From: an uncultured Sulfurovum sp.
GTDB lineage: Bacteria > Campylobacterota > Campylobacteria > Campylobacterales > Sulfurovaceae
Assembly (NCBI GenBank): GCA_947311605.1
Contig: CAMZLC010000005.1
Span: 1-8,223 of the forward strand
DNA: 8,223 nucleotides
Reading direction: 5' to 3'
The translations under genes and the position numbers were made by a program. The notes beneath the pieces were generated by a model. That model saw only the letters and a program-made list of their open reading frames with translations, was not told the origin of the DNA and did no database searches. This document shows positions 1 to 5,624 of this stretch, one piece after another; positions within the stretch are counted from its first letter, which is position 1; each line of letters opens with the position of its first letter.

Positions 1-978
1 ACGCATGGTATCTGTGGTGATCCCTTTGGTGATATAGCCGTTAGAGGTATCCGCAAATTCGATAGGCTCCCATTCAGGATCGATACACATCGTGACCACT
101 CTTTTTTTGCGTAGATATGCCAACTCCTCTTTGGTCAGTGTAGCGGTTACGGGTATTTTTAGCTCTTTGTTGCCCATCCATCTCTTTTTGAGCTTTTCCA
201 ATTCATCGGTACTGACACTGTACATCGCTTTTTGCAGGATATCCCTCAGCAAGGGAAGTGCCGGGGAGGTGGCGATATTGAGATCCAAGGAAAGCCTTTT
301 GTCCTTGATCAGGTGCCCATAGGCAAGATAGAGCTTGGTTTTCTTCATCAGGTAACCTATGATAGCACTGCCTCCCACCAGGGCATCACTGCGCCCCTCT
401 TTGACAGAGAGGATACAGCTGCGGGCATTTTTTTCAAGTCTCAGTTTGATATCAGGGTAATATGCCTGCAAAAAATGCTGCATAAAATAGTCTTTGATTA
501 CCGAAACTGTCTTGCCGTCCAGGTCACGCAGTGTCTTGCTCTGAGAATCATTGGTGAAGATCGCTTTGCTGGTGCCGGTATAGGGCTGTGTAAAGTGTAG
601 AAACTTCTCTCTTTGTGGTGTACGTCTGATATTGAGCATCACATCTATACGATTGTTGCGCACCATCTCCATGTAATCCGCCCAGCTGTGTCCAGAGATG
701 TACTTGACTGTAATACCCAGCCTCTTTGCCAGAAGATTGAGATAGTCGATAGAGAAACCTTTGGCTTCCCCTGCTTCATTGAAGTTGTAGGGAGGATAGT
801 CGGCTTCATTATGTGCCATGATCACAGGATGTGCTCGAAGAAATGCTTTTTCTTGTTTTGTCAAGTGGGTGCTCTGCATTGCCAAGGATTTTGCTTTACT
901 TTGTGGTGCAGACGCAGCATCTGCAAATGCAGAACATAACAGTAGCAATGTAAAGATAGATTTCAAGAGATATTTCAA
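1..978 (-). CDS. Periplasmic tandem SBP_bac_3 sensor/solute-binding protein, 5' part only
   Basis: This gene reads leftward and is cut by the window edge after 326 codons. The chosen start is TTG at 978-976, preceded five bases upstream by a strong GGGGGGAG ribosome-binding site. It gives a clean signal peptide (MKYLLKSIFTLLLLCSAFADA). An ATG at 996-994 is in frame but has no such site and spoils the signal peptide. Residues about 50-269 form a first family-3 solute-binding domain (ADYPPYNF at 59-66, GFSIDYLNLLAKRLGI, RTPQREKFLHFTQPY at 119-133, ending KKRW). A second copy begins near 281: LTKEELAYLRKKRVV mirrors LTKQEKAFLRAHPVI at 39-53, and PEWEPIEF matches DYPPYNF. Tandem domains of this kind usually form the sensor half of a kinase, diguanylate cyclase or similar receptor, so an output domain may lie beyond the edge. 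The ligand cannot be told. The gene lies 67 bp downstream of the kinase gene on the same strand. Confidence 0.85.
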   Translation of the reverse strand, partial: MKYLLKSIFTLLLLCSAFADAASAPQSKAKSLAMQSTHLTKQEKAFLRAHPVIMAHNEADYPPYNFNEAGEAKGFSIDYLNLLAKRLGITVKYISGHSWADYMEMVRNNRIDVMLNIRRTPQREKFLHFTQPYTGTSKAIFTNDSQSKTLRDLDGKTVSVIKDYFMQHFLQAYYPDIKLRLEKNARSCILSVKEGRSDALVGGSAIIGYLMKKTKLYLAYGHLIKDKRLSLDLNIATSPALPLLRDILQKAMYSVSTDELEKLKKRWMGNKELKIPVTATLTKEELAYLRKKRVVTMCIDPEWEPIEFADTSNGYITKGITTDTMR

Positions 979-1029
979 GATGACTCCCCCCCACATAAGG
1001 CTTAATAAGGGTATTTTATCCTAATCTAT

Positions 1030-1058
1030 ATTATATGCAGCTCTGTTATGATTGAGAA
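1030..1058 (-). promoter_or_regulatory. Candidate sigma70 promoter for the tandem SBP gene
   Basis: On the minus strand a perfect TATAAT lies at 1035-1030 with TTCTCA at 1058-1053, a 17-bp spacer. The -35 is weak, which is common in Campylobacterota. It overlaps the last codons of the kinase gene. The leader to the TTG start would be about 45 bases. It would allow expression separate from the upstream two-component genes. Confidence 0.4.
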
Positions 1059-2212
1059 AAGTGTAATTTTATGGTGCTTCCCTCGCCCAGTCTGGAGTTT
1101 ATCTCTATATGGTAGTGGTACTGTTTCACAATAGCCGAAACGATATCTAGACCGATCCCAAAGCCCCCTTCACTCTCGTCTCCTCTGCTGAAGCGTTCAA
1201 AGGCCCGCCGCTGTGTCTCTTGATCCATACCTCTACCGCTGTCTTCCACGACAAAGGTCTCTTTGTCCATTCGCACAGTAACACTGCCTCCGATATGGTT
1301 ATACTTGATGGCATTGGAGAGCAGGTTATCAAAGAGTCTCATGGCATCCGTGCGATCCATTTTGCGCACCACACCCCGCTTGATATCCTTCGTCAGGACT
1401 ATCTGCTTGGCACGCATAAATGAAGCAAAATAGGTCAAGCGCTCTTCCAGAAAAGCACTCAGGTCTATCTCCTCTATCTGACGTTGAGTCGCCTCATTGA
1501 GTCTGAGATAGCTCAGGTCATCATAGATACGGCTCAGTGTGCCCGCAGCAATTCTGATACGCTCCATCTCCTCACTCTGCGGGCATTTCTCCAGCAGTGT
1601 GATCATCTCGATATTGGTCAGAATCGTACTAATGGGGGTATTGAGCTCATGGGTCGTATCCTGCACAAAGAGATTGATCTTCTGTAGTGCCTCTCTCATA
1701 GGTGTGAGAAAAAGCCTCCCAAGAACATAGGCAAGCAGTAGCACAACAAGGAGTGCCAACATCGAAGCAGTCAGAATCGTTTGGCGCAATCGAGAAATCA
1801 TCTTTCTATCTGTCTTTTTCTCTATTACCATATAAGCGGTATGCTTACGATGAGGCGGAGGTACCACCCTACTGTGGCGAAGTATCTCTCCTCGGCGTAC
1901 AAAATGCTTTTCCCACTGCACATTCGTTGGTCTAAATGTACCAAAAAGATACTCTTTTTTTCCATTATAGACAGCTACTCTGATGTTTTTTATCTGTTGC
2001 AGTTTCTTGAGGTCGGCATCTTTCACAAGTGGTATCATGGTGTCGCTCTCTTGTTTGAGTGCCCTTCTTTCGTTCTCTTGCATCTGGTACAGTTCAAACC
2101 GGTAAAAGATCGTAGCACCAACACCAAAAAGGAGTAGCGTGGAAAGCCCATATATCATCATGAAACGGTAGAGGCTTCTCTTCTCGCTGCGGCTCATCTG
2201 CCTACCCCACAT
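1046..2212 (-). CDS. Membrane sensor histidine kinase
   Basis: A 388-residue inner-membrane kinase, partner of the response regulator just upstream. Transmembrane helix 1 is at about residues 16-37 and helix 2 at about 144-168, leaving a periplasmic sensor of roughly 105 residues with no recognisable PAS or Cache motif. There is no clear HAMP domain: helix 2 leads almost directly to the H-box FVQDTTHELNTPIS, with phospho-acceptor His188. The ATPase has N-box NLLSNAIKYN (296-305), G1 VEDSGRGMD (322-330), FERF (338-341) and G2 GGFGIGL (349-355), so it looks catalytically complete. The ATG at 2212 overlaps the regulator gene by 11 bp and has AGAGGA seven bases upstream. An in-frame ATG at 2197 (Met6) is a weaker alternative. 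The overlap implies translational coupling. The stimulus is unknown; the cytochrome gene upstream hints at redox, metal or electron-acceptor sensing, which is inference. Confidence 0.92.
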   Translation of the reverse strand: MWGRQMSRSEKRSLYRFMMIYGLSTLLLFGVGATIFYRFELYQMQENERRALKQESDTMIPLVKDADLKKLQQIKNIRVAVYNGKKEYLFGTFRPTNVQWEKHFVRRGEILRHSRVVPPPHRKHTAYMVIEKKTDRKMISRLRQTILTASMLALLVVLLLAYVLGRLFLTPMREALQKINLFVQDTTHELNTPISTILTNIEMITLLEKCPQSEEMERIRIAAGTLSRIYDDLSYLRLNEATQRQIEEIDLSAFLEERLTYFASFMRAKQIVLTKDIKRGVVRKMDRTDAMRLFDNLLSNAIKYNHIGGSVTVRMDKETFVVEDSGRGMDQETQRRAFERFSRGDESEGGFGIGLDIVSAIVKQYHYHIEINSRLGEGSTIKLHFSQS

Positions 2213-2870
2213 AGCGATATCCTCTGTTTTTCACCGTCTCTATCCGGTTCTTTCCCAAGTGGCTTCTTAATGTATAGATATAGGTACGCAGGCTTGCGCC
2301 ATTGGGTTCCTCATCAAAATCCCAGAGCTGTGCAAAGATGTTTTCGTGACTGACGATCTCGTTAGCATGAGAGAGAAAAAAGGCGAGCAATTTTGCTTCT
2401 TTGTGCTTCAGGGGTACAGAAGTACTGGAAACAAAGAGTTGATATTCTTTAATTTTAAAATACTTATTATTGTCAATATTAACAATATTTTGGTGGGTAT
2501 CAAAGCTTTTTTTCAGATTTGCCTCGATGCGGAGCTGTAGCTCTTTGAGGGAAAATGGTTTGCGGATATAGTCATCACAACCGGCATCAAATCCTCTGGT
2601 CAGATCCTCTACAGAGTGCAAAGAGGTGATAAATATAGCAGGGGTCTGGTTGCCCTGCTCTCTTAGATCGGAGAGAAGATCAAAACCGTTTTGATACGGT
2701 ACCTTCACATCCAGCAGCATCAGATCCACGGACTGCTCATAGAGCAGATCCTGTGCCTCGTGCGCATCATAGGCAGTCAACACTTCATACCTCTGATGGG
2801 TCAGAAACTGCCTCACCGTATCACTGAGCTGCACATCATCTTCGAGTAAAAAAATACGGCTTGTAGACAT
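2202..2870 (-). CDS. OmpR/PhoB-family response regulator
   Basis: A 222-residue DNA-binding regulator. The receiver domain (about 1-120) has the acidic pocket Glu10-Asp11-Asp12, phospho-acceptor Asp54 (LMLLDVKVP), Thr82 in IFITS, and Lys104-Pro105. The C-terminal winged helix (about 128-222) has the usual features: LKHKEAKLLAFF, the NGASLRTYIYTLRSHLG recognition region and the closing VKNRGYRYVG. The ATG at 2870 follows GAGG six bases upstream. The gene lies 70 bp after the cytochrome gene and overlaps the kinase gene, so these three are probably co-transcribed. Members of this family bind tandem direct repeats about 11 bp apart. Such a repeat stands in front of the cytochrome gene at 3610-3627, which makes autoregulation plausible. 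Confidence 0.94.
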   Translation of the reverse strand: MSTSRIFLLEDDVQLSDTVRQFLTHQRYEVLTAYDAHEAQDLLYEQSVDLMLLDVKVPYQNGFDLLSDLREQGNQTPAIFITSLHSVEDLTRGFDAGCDDYIRKPFSLKELQLRIEANLKKSFDTHQNIVNIDNNKYFKIKEYQLFVSSTSVPLKHKEAKLLAFFLSHANEIVSHENIFAQLWDFDEEPNGASLRTYIYTLRSHLGKNRIETVKNRGYRYVG

Positions 2871-2940
2871 CTTTTACCTCGCCTCAATCAGTTTATGGGG
2901 TTATCGGTCTATTTTATCCTATCTTTGCCAAAGATACACC

Positions 2941-3546
2941 CTACTTTCTATTGCAATTACCACCACAGTTGCCTCCACAACCACTTTTGCCTTGCTTCTG
3001 CATGCCGCGTCTCTTTTGACCCCTTCTCTCTGCACGCATGGCCTCAAACTCTTCAGGAGAGAGCTTTCCGTCACCATCTGTATCAAACTGGGCAAATGAT
3101 TCACGATGCAGCTTTCTACCTTGACCCTGCCCCCTCTTATGACCTCGTTCCATTTTTTGGTGCTCTTTTTTATCCATCCTCAAGTGCTCAAGCATCCACT
3201 CGGAGATCACCTCTAGCTCCTCTTTGCTAACGGCACCTTTTTGGGAGGGCATGACACCAAAACGCTTCACACTTTTGCAGATCGCCTTTTCAGCAGATGG
3301 CTCCATGACAAAATCATTGATATGTGCCTTGATCTCCTCTTGTGTCTTGAGTGCTTCGGAGAGATGAAACATCACACCTCTGGCAGGAGGTGCCACTACT
3401 TTGGACTCATCCGTTGGTTTGTTGAGACTGTGACATACAGCGCATTTGGCCTCAAAGAGTGCCTTTCCCTCTGCTTCAGATGCCTGAAGTGCCATGCCAG
3501 AGATCATTACAGCTGCTATGGCGACTTTACTAAGTGTTCTTTTCAT
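2941..3546 (-). CDS. Periplasmic monohaem cytochrome c with EF-hand and Cys/Gly tail
   Basis: A 201-residue exported electron-transfer protein. The start is ATG at 3546, with AAGGA upstream. A TTG further upstream in frame has no such site and would place charged residues before the signal peptide. Residues 1-22 form a Sec signal ending ALQA. The haem-binding CAVCH lies at 35-39, and VMPSQKG (98-104) gives the probable distal Met ligand, as in class I cytochromes c. A basic, charged linker (about 123-150) leads to one canonical EF-hand loop, DTDGDGKLSPEE (155-166), which should bind Ca2+. After another Arg/Lys-rich stretch, the tail has three regularly spaced cysteines (190, 194, 198) in CGGNCGGNC. 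The gene heads the regulator-kinase gene series and has its own promoter. The redox partner is unknown. The EF-hand and tail are unusual additions to a small cytochrome. Confidence 0.88.
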   Translation of the reverse strand: MKRTLSKVAIAAVMISGMALQASEAEGKALFEAKCAVCHSLNKPTDESKVVAPPARGVMFHLSEALKTQEEIKAHINDFVMEPSAEKAICKSVKRFGVMPSQKGAVSKEELEVISEWMLEHLRMDKKEHQKMERGHKRGQGQGRKLHRESFAQFDTDGDGKLSPEEFEAMRAERRGQKRRGMQKQGKSGCGGNCGGNCNRK

Positions 3547-3571
3547 CTTTTTTCCTTTGTTTTTTTGACTA

Positions 3572-3585
3572 CTCAATACATTGAG
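3572..3585. promoter_or_regulatory. 14-bp palindrome at the cytochrome transcription start
   Basis: CTCAATACATTGAG is a perfect inverted repeat (6-bp arms, 2-bp centre). It lies just downstream of the predicted -10 at 3598-3593, at or next to the expected transcription start and inside the leader of the cytochrome gene. It could be a repressor operator or a chance palindrome. Confidence 0.3.
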
Positions 3586-3592
3586 ATATGGA

Positions 3593-3601
3593 AGTATACC
3601 A
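3593..3601 (-). promoter_or_regulatory. Extended -10 promoter of the cytochrome/two-component operon
   Basis: The minus strand reads TGGTATACT at 3601-3593, an extended -10 (TGn followed by TATACT). There is no good -35 hexamer at 17 bp; instead the direct repeat at 3610-3627 covers that position. This is the pattern of an activator-dependent promoter. The predicted leader is about 40 bases. Confidence 0.45.
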
Positions 3602-3609
3602 AACCAATC

Positions 3610-3627
3610 TCAACTGTATATCAACTG
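3610..3627 (-). promoter_or_regulatory. Candidate OmpR/PhoB-type operator, 7+4+7 direct repeat
   Basis: TCAACTG occurs twice, exactly, at 3610-3616 and 3621-3627, separated by TATA (minus strand: CAGTTGA-TATA-CAGTTGA). The 11-bp period and AT spacer match the layout of known PhoB-class boxes. Its inner edge is 11 bp from the -10, where such activators replace the -35 contact. Binding by the regulator encoded at 2202-2870 is an inference from location and family. Confidence 0.45.
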
Positions 3628-3645
3628 CTCTTCTGTGGAATCCCT

Positions 3646-3900
3646 TTAGCACAACAAGGACTTACTCAGATGATAAAAACAGAAGATATCCAAAGTATAC
3701 TCGACCAGACCCTCTATGCTGCTGATCACCATACCGGCACCCCGCTGCGAAAGTGCCTTGCGATACCAAAGCATCGCCTCAATACTCTGGGAGAAAATGG
3801 TTGCCGTCAATGCCGAGGGAGGCGTAGACAACAGCAGCGTACAGCCTACGGTCTTTTAGGGGTGCCCTTCAGGAATACTGTTTCCTTTTTTGCGATATAC
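3646..3900 (-). other. Unrecognised possible coding remnant
   Basis: Read on the minus strand, this stretch stays in one frame with a single internal TAA (at 3857-3855). It codes first for a short run ending NSIPEGHP and then for a 60-70 residue run that includes ATIFSQSIEAMLWYRK and GMVISSIEGLVEYTLDIF, stopping at 3646. Codon choice resembles the neighbouring real genes rather than spacer DNA. There is no convincing start codon with a ribosome-binding site, and I recognise no family. It may be a decayed gene fragment left by rearrangement or part of a repeat element, or it may be non-coding. The remainder of the 3547-4103 gap holds the cytochrome promoter at one side and the large inverted repeat at the other. 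Confidence 0.2.
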
Positions 3901-3903
3901 TCA

Positions 3904-4080
3904 TTTTTCAACCCAAATTATGCATTAGAATCGCCTAAGATTCTGCAAAGGCTTAGTGCATGGGTGTTTGCAAAGTATTTGAGGTTCACCCGTAGGTGAA
4001 TCGATGATACTTTGTGAATGCCCATGTGCTAATGCTTTGTAGAAGATGGGTGATCTCTAGTGCATAGTTTGGGTTCAAAA
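3904..4080 (+). repeat. Long imperfect inverted repeat (structured RNA or palindromic repeat element)
   Basis: The left arm 3904-3978 and right arm 4007-4080 are imperfect reverse complements along their whole length. Anchors include AACCCAAA, ATGCA-TAGA, TTCT-CAAA, ATGGG and CAAAGTAT. The central loop holds a small hairpin, TTCACC (3985-3990) with GGTGAA (3995-4000). Transition differences between the arms all keep G-U pairing in plus-strand RNA, for example T3918 with G4067. Both arms, in opposite directions, can be read as NPNYALE-like peptides, but this follows from the repeat and is not evidence of genes. The element ends about ten bases before the nhaA ribosome-binding site. It may be a REPIN-like repeat, a small non-autonomous element or a leader RNA structure. 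Confidence 0.75.
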
Positions 4081-4103
4081 CACACGCCAGGGAGATCGAC
4101 ACA

Positions 4104-5282
4104 GTGACACGACTTATCAAAGACTTTATCCACAGAGACTCCTCTTCGGGCATTCTTCTTATCTTTGTGACCATTCTGGCTCTGCTCTTGCAAAACTCTA
4201 CCCTCTCTACATACTATACTGGGTTTCTGCATACTCCCGTAGAGATACGGTTTGGGCAGTTGCATATCGCCAAACCTCTGCTGCTCTGGGTCAACGACGG
4301 TCTGATGGCGATCTTCTTTTTTGTCGTGGGGCTGGAGGTCAAGCGGGAGGTGATGGAGGGACACCTCTCGTCACTTGCCCAGATCAGCCTGCCGGGCATT
4401 GCCGCTGTCGGAGGTATGGTGGTGCCTGCACTGGTCTTTATCGCTTTCAACAAGGGAGCGGAATTTGCCATGAATGGCTGGGCCATCCCCACGGCTACGG
4501 ATATTGCGTTTGCGCTGGGTATCCTTTCGCTGCTTGGCAACCGTGTACCCGTCTCTCTCAAGATCTTTTTGATGGCACTGGCGATCATTGATGACCTTGG
4601 TGCGATCGTGATTATCGCACTCTTCTATACCTCGGAGCTCTCTACGCTCTCTATCAGTATCGCTGCGGCAGCCCTGCTGGCACTCTTCATCATGAACCGC
4701 ATGCATGTCATCAGACAGGCTGCCTACATACTCGTCGGCATCATACTCTGGGTCTCCGTGCTCAAATCCGGCGTGCATGCGACACTGGCCGGTGTCGCGC
4801 TGGCATTCATGATCCCTCTCAAATCTACAGACAAAGAGGGTAATACCTTCTCAATCGCACACAATCTAGAAAGTAATCTGCACTACTGGGTCGCCTTTTT
4901 TATCCTCCCGCTTTTTGCCTTTGTCAACGCAGGCGTGGATCTCAGAGGTATCTCTCTGCAGGAGATGGGCGGCACGGTACCTCTGGGTATCATGCTGGGG
5001 CTCTTTCTTGGGAAACAGATCGGGGTTTTCGGCTTCTCCTGGATCGCGATCAAGCTGGGCATCGCCTCTCTGCCCAAAGGTGCCACCTGGACCACACTCT
5101 ATGGGGTAGCGGTGCTTACGGGTATCGGCTTCACCATGAGTCTCTTTGTCGATTCGCTCGCCTATAACGACACTAAGATGTTTCATTTTGCTGACAAGCT
5201 GGCTATCTTGCTGGGGTCTCTCTTTTCGGGGATCATGGGATATGTCATCCTCAAAATGGCCACAAGAGCGCACAAGTTATAA
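4104..5282 (+). CDS. nhaA: Na+/H+ antiporter NhaA
   Basis: A 392-residue inner-membrane antiporter that exports Na+ (or Li+) in exchange for H+, for salt and pH homeostasis. It is nearly the length of E. coli NhaA, and several key positions keep the same number: Thr132-Asp133 (AIPTATDIAFALG), the ion-binding pair Asp163-Asp164 (AIIDDLGAIVII) and His225 (KSGVHATLAGV). Lys304 in GLFLGKQIGVFGF corresponds to E. coli Lys300. The signature DGLMAIFFFVVGLEVKRE (65-82) and about twelve hydrophobic helices are present. The start is GTG at 4104, with AGGGAG nine bases upstream; no ATG is suitably placed. The gene stands alone between the inverted repeat and selC. A weak -10-like TATACT at 3896-3901 would put the whole inverted repeat into the leader, but the promoter is not certain. 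Confidence 0.97.
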   Translation: MTRLIKDFIHRDSSSGILLIFVTILALLLQNSTLSTYYTGFLHTPVEIRFGQLHIAKPLLLWVNDGLMAIFFFVVGLEVKREVMEGHLSSLAQISLPGIAAVGGMVVPALVFIAFNKGAEFAMNGWAIPTATDIAFALGILSLLGNRVPVSLKIFLMALAIIDDLGAIVIIALFYTSELSTLSISIAAAALLALFIMNRMHVIRQAAYILVGIILWVSVLKSGVHATLAGVALAFMIPLKSTDKEGNTFSIAHNLESNLHYWVAFFILPLFAFVNAGVDLRGISLQEMGGTVPLGIMLGLFLGKQIGVFGFSWIAIKLGIASLPKGATWTTLYGVAVLTGIGFTMSLFVDSLAYNDTKMFHFADKLAILLGSLFSGIMGYVILKMATRAHKL

Positions 5283-5349
5283 GAGCCTATGCAGCATTGG
5301 TATAGCAATAAAAAGCGTACATATCGCCATATCTTTACCCACTTTTGGG

Positions 5350-5355
5350 TACAAT
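5350..5355 (+). promoter_or_regulatory. Candidate -10 element of selC
   Basis: TACAAT lies 14 bp before the first paired base of the tRNA, giving a short leader that RNase P would remove. There is no convincing -35. A small hairpin, ACCCA-CTTT-TGGGT (5337-5350), precedes it; without a T-run it is a poor terminator for nhaA. Confidence 0.35.
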
Positions 5356-5369
5356 ATGCCTCTCCAAAT

Positions 5370-5468
5370 GGGGGGCATGTGACCCTGGTGGGCACCCCGG
5401 GCTTCAAACCCGTGTGTCTGGGCGGTTGACCGTCTGGAGGGAGGTTCGATTCCTCCGCCTTCTCGCCA
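5370..5468 (+). tRNA. selC: tRNA-Sec (anticodon TCA)
   Basis: This is the selenocysteine tRNA that reads UGA at SECIS-marked codons. The anticodon loop CTTCAAA (5402-5408) has anticodon TCA at 5404-5406. The T arm is GGAGG-TTCGATT-CCTCC (5440-5456), followed by an 8-base acceptor strand GCCTTCTC (5457-5464), discriminator G5465 and an encoded CCA (5466-5468). A long variable arm (5418-5437, 8 bp with TTGA loop) and a six-pair D stem with TGGT loop (5379-5395, one bulged A) complete the tRNA-Sec form. The 5' acceptor strand GGGGGGC (5370-5376) pairs as seven bases including three G-T wobbles. The eighth pair would be T5369 with C5464, a mismatch, so the exact 5' end is uncertain. No selA, selB or selD gene is in the window. 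Confidence 0.93.
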
Positions 5469-5624
5469 CCCTCTATTCCTGATAAACCAGATACTTTTTG
5501 CGCATTTTGACGATCTCTGTGCCATTATTTTCATGTCCGTCTATTTGCGTTTTTAATAGGAAAAAATGTATAGTGCTTCTTTAGTATATAGTTATATTTT
5601 TCAATTGACAAAAAAGGCTCAAGA
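5469..5624 (+). promoter_or_regulatory. AT-rich spacer with candidate promoter for the aminotransferase operon
   Basis: No gene is seen here. A TATAGT at 5569-5574, preceded directly by TG and with TTGCGT at 5545-5550 (18-bp spacer), is the best promoter candidate; a second TATAGT lies at 5587-5592. The ribosome-binding site AAGG at 5614-5617 is seven bases before the ATG at 5625. There is no clear terminator after selC and no attC-like site. Confidence 0.3.

Noticed and set aside
92..1024. Plus-strand open frames at 92-322, 232-600, 613-939 and 818-1024
   Set aside because: They lie opposite the substrate-binding gene on the minus strand, which has a signal peptide, a ribosome-binding site and recognisable domains.
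3241..3999. 252-residue plus-strand open frame
   Set aside because: It overlaps the cytochrome gene in antisense, then its promoter, and ends in the inverted repeat. The NPNYALE-like end recurs in the opposite direction in the other arm because the DNA is repeated, not because of coding.
3904..4103. A lithium/sodium-type riboswitch before nhaA
   Set aside because: Such leaders are known for antiporter genes, but the element here is one near-symmetric long stem and I cannot see the known motif cores. Left as a check through Rfam rather than called.
4214..5273. Several minus-strand open frames over nhaA
   Set aside because: They are antisense shadows of the strongly supported antiporter gene, and their composition is rich in charged residues without motifs.
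5337..5350. Hairpin after nhaA as a terminator
   Set aside because: The stem is only 5 bp and no T-run follows.
5440..5468. selC 3' end as an attB site with a direct repeat elsewhere
   Set aside because: selC genes are common integration sites, but no second copy of this 3' end is present in the window, and the only recombinase is an integron integrase, which does not use tRNA genes.
5277..5534. Minus-strand open frame containing GGGIEPPSRRS
   Set aside because: It is the antisense of the tRNA-Sec gene, a well-known type of false open frame.
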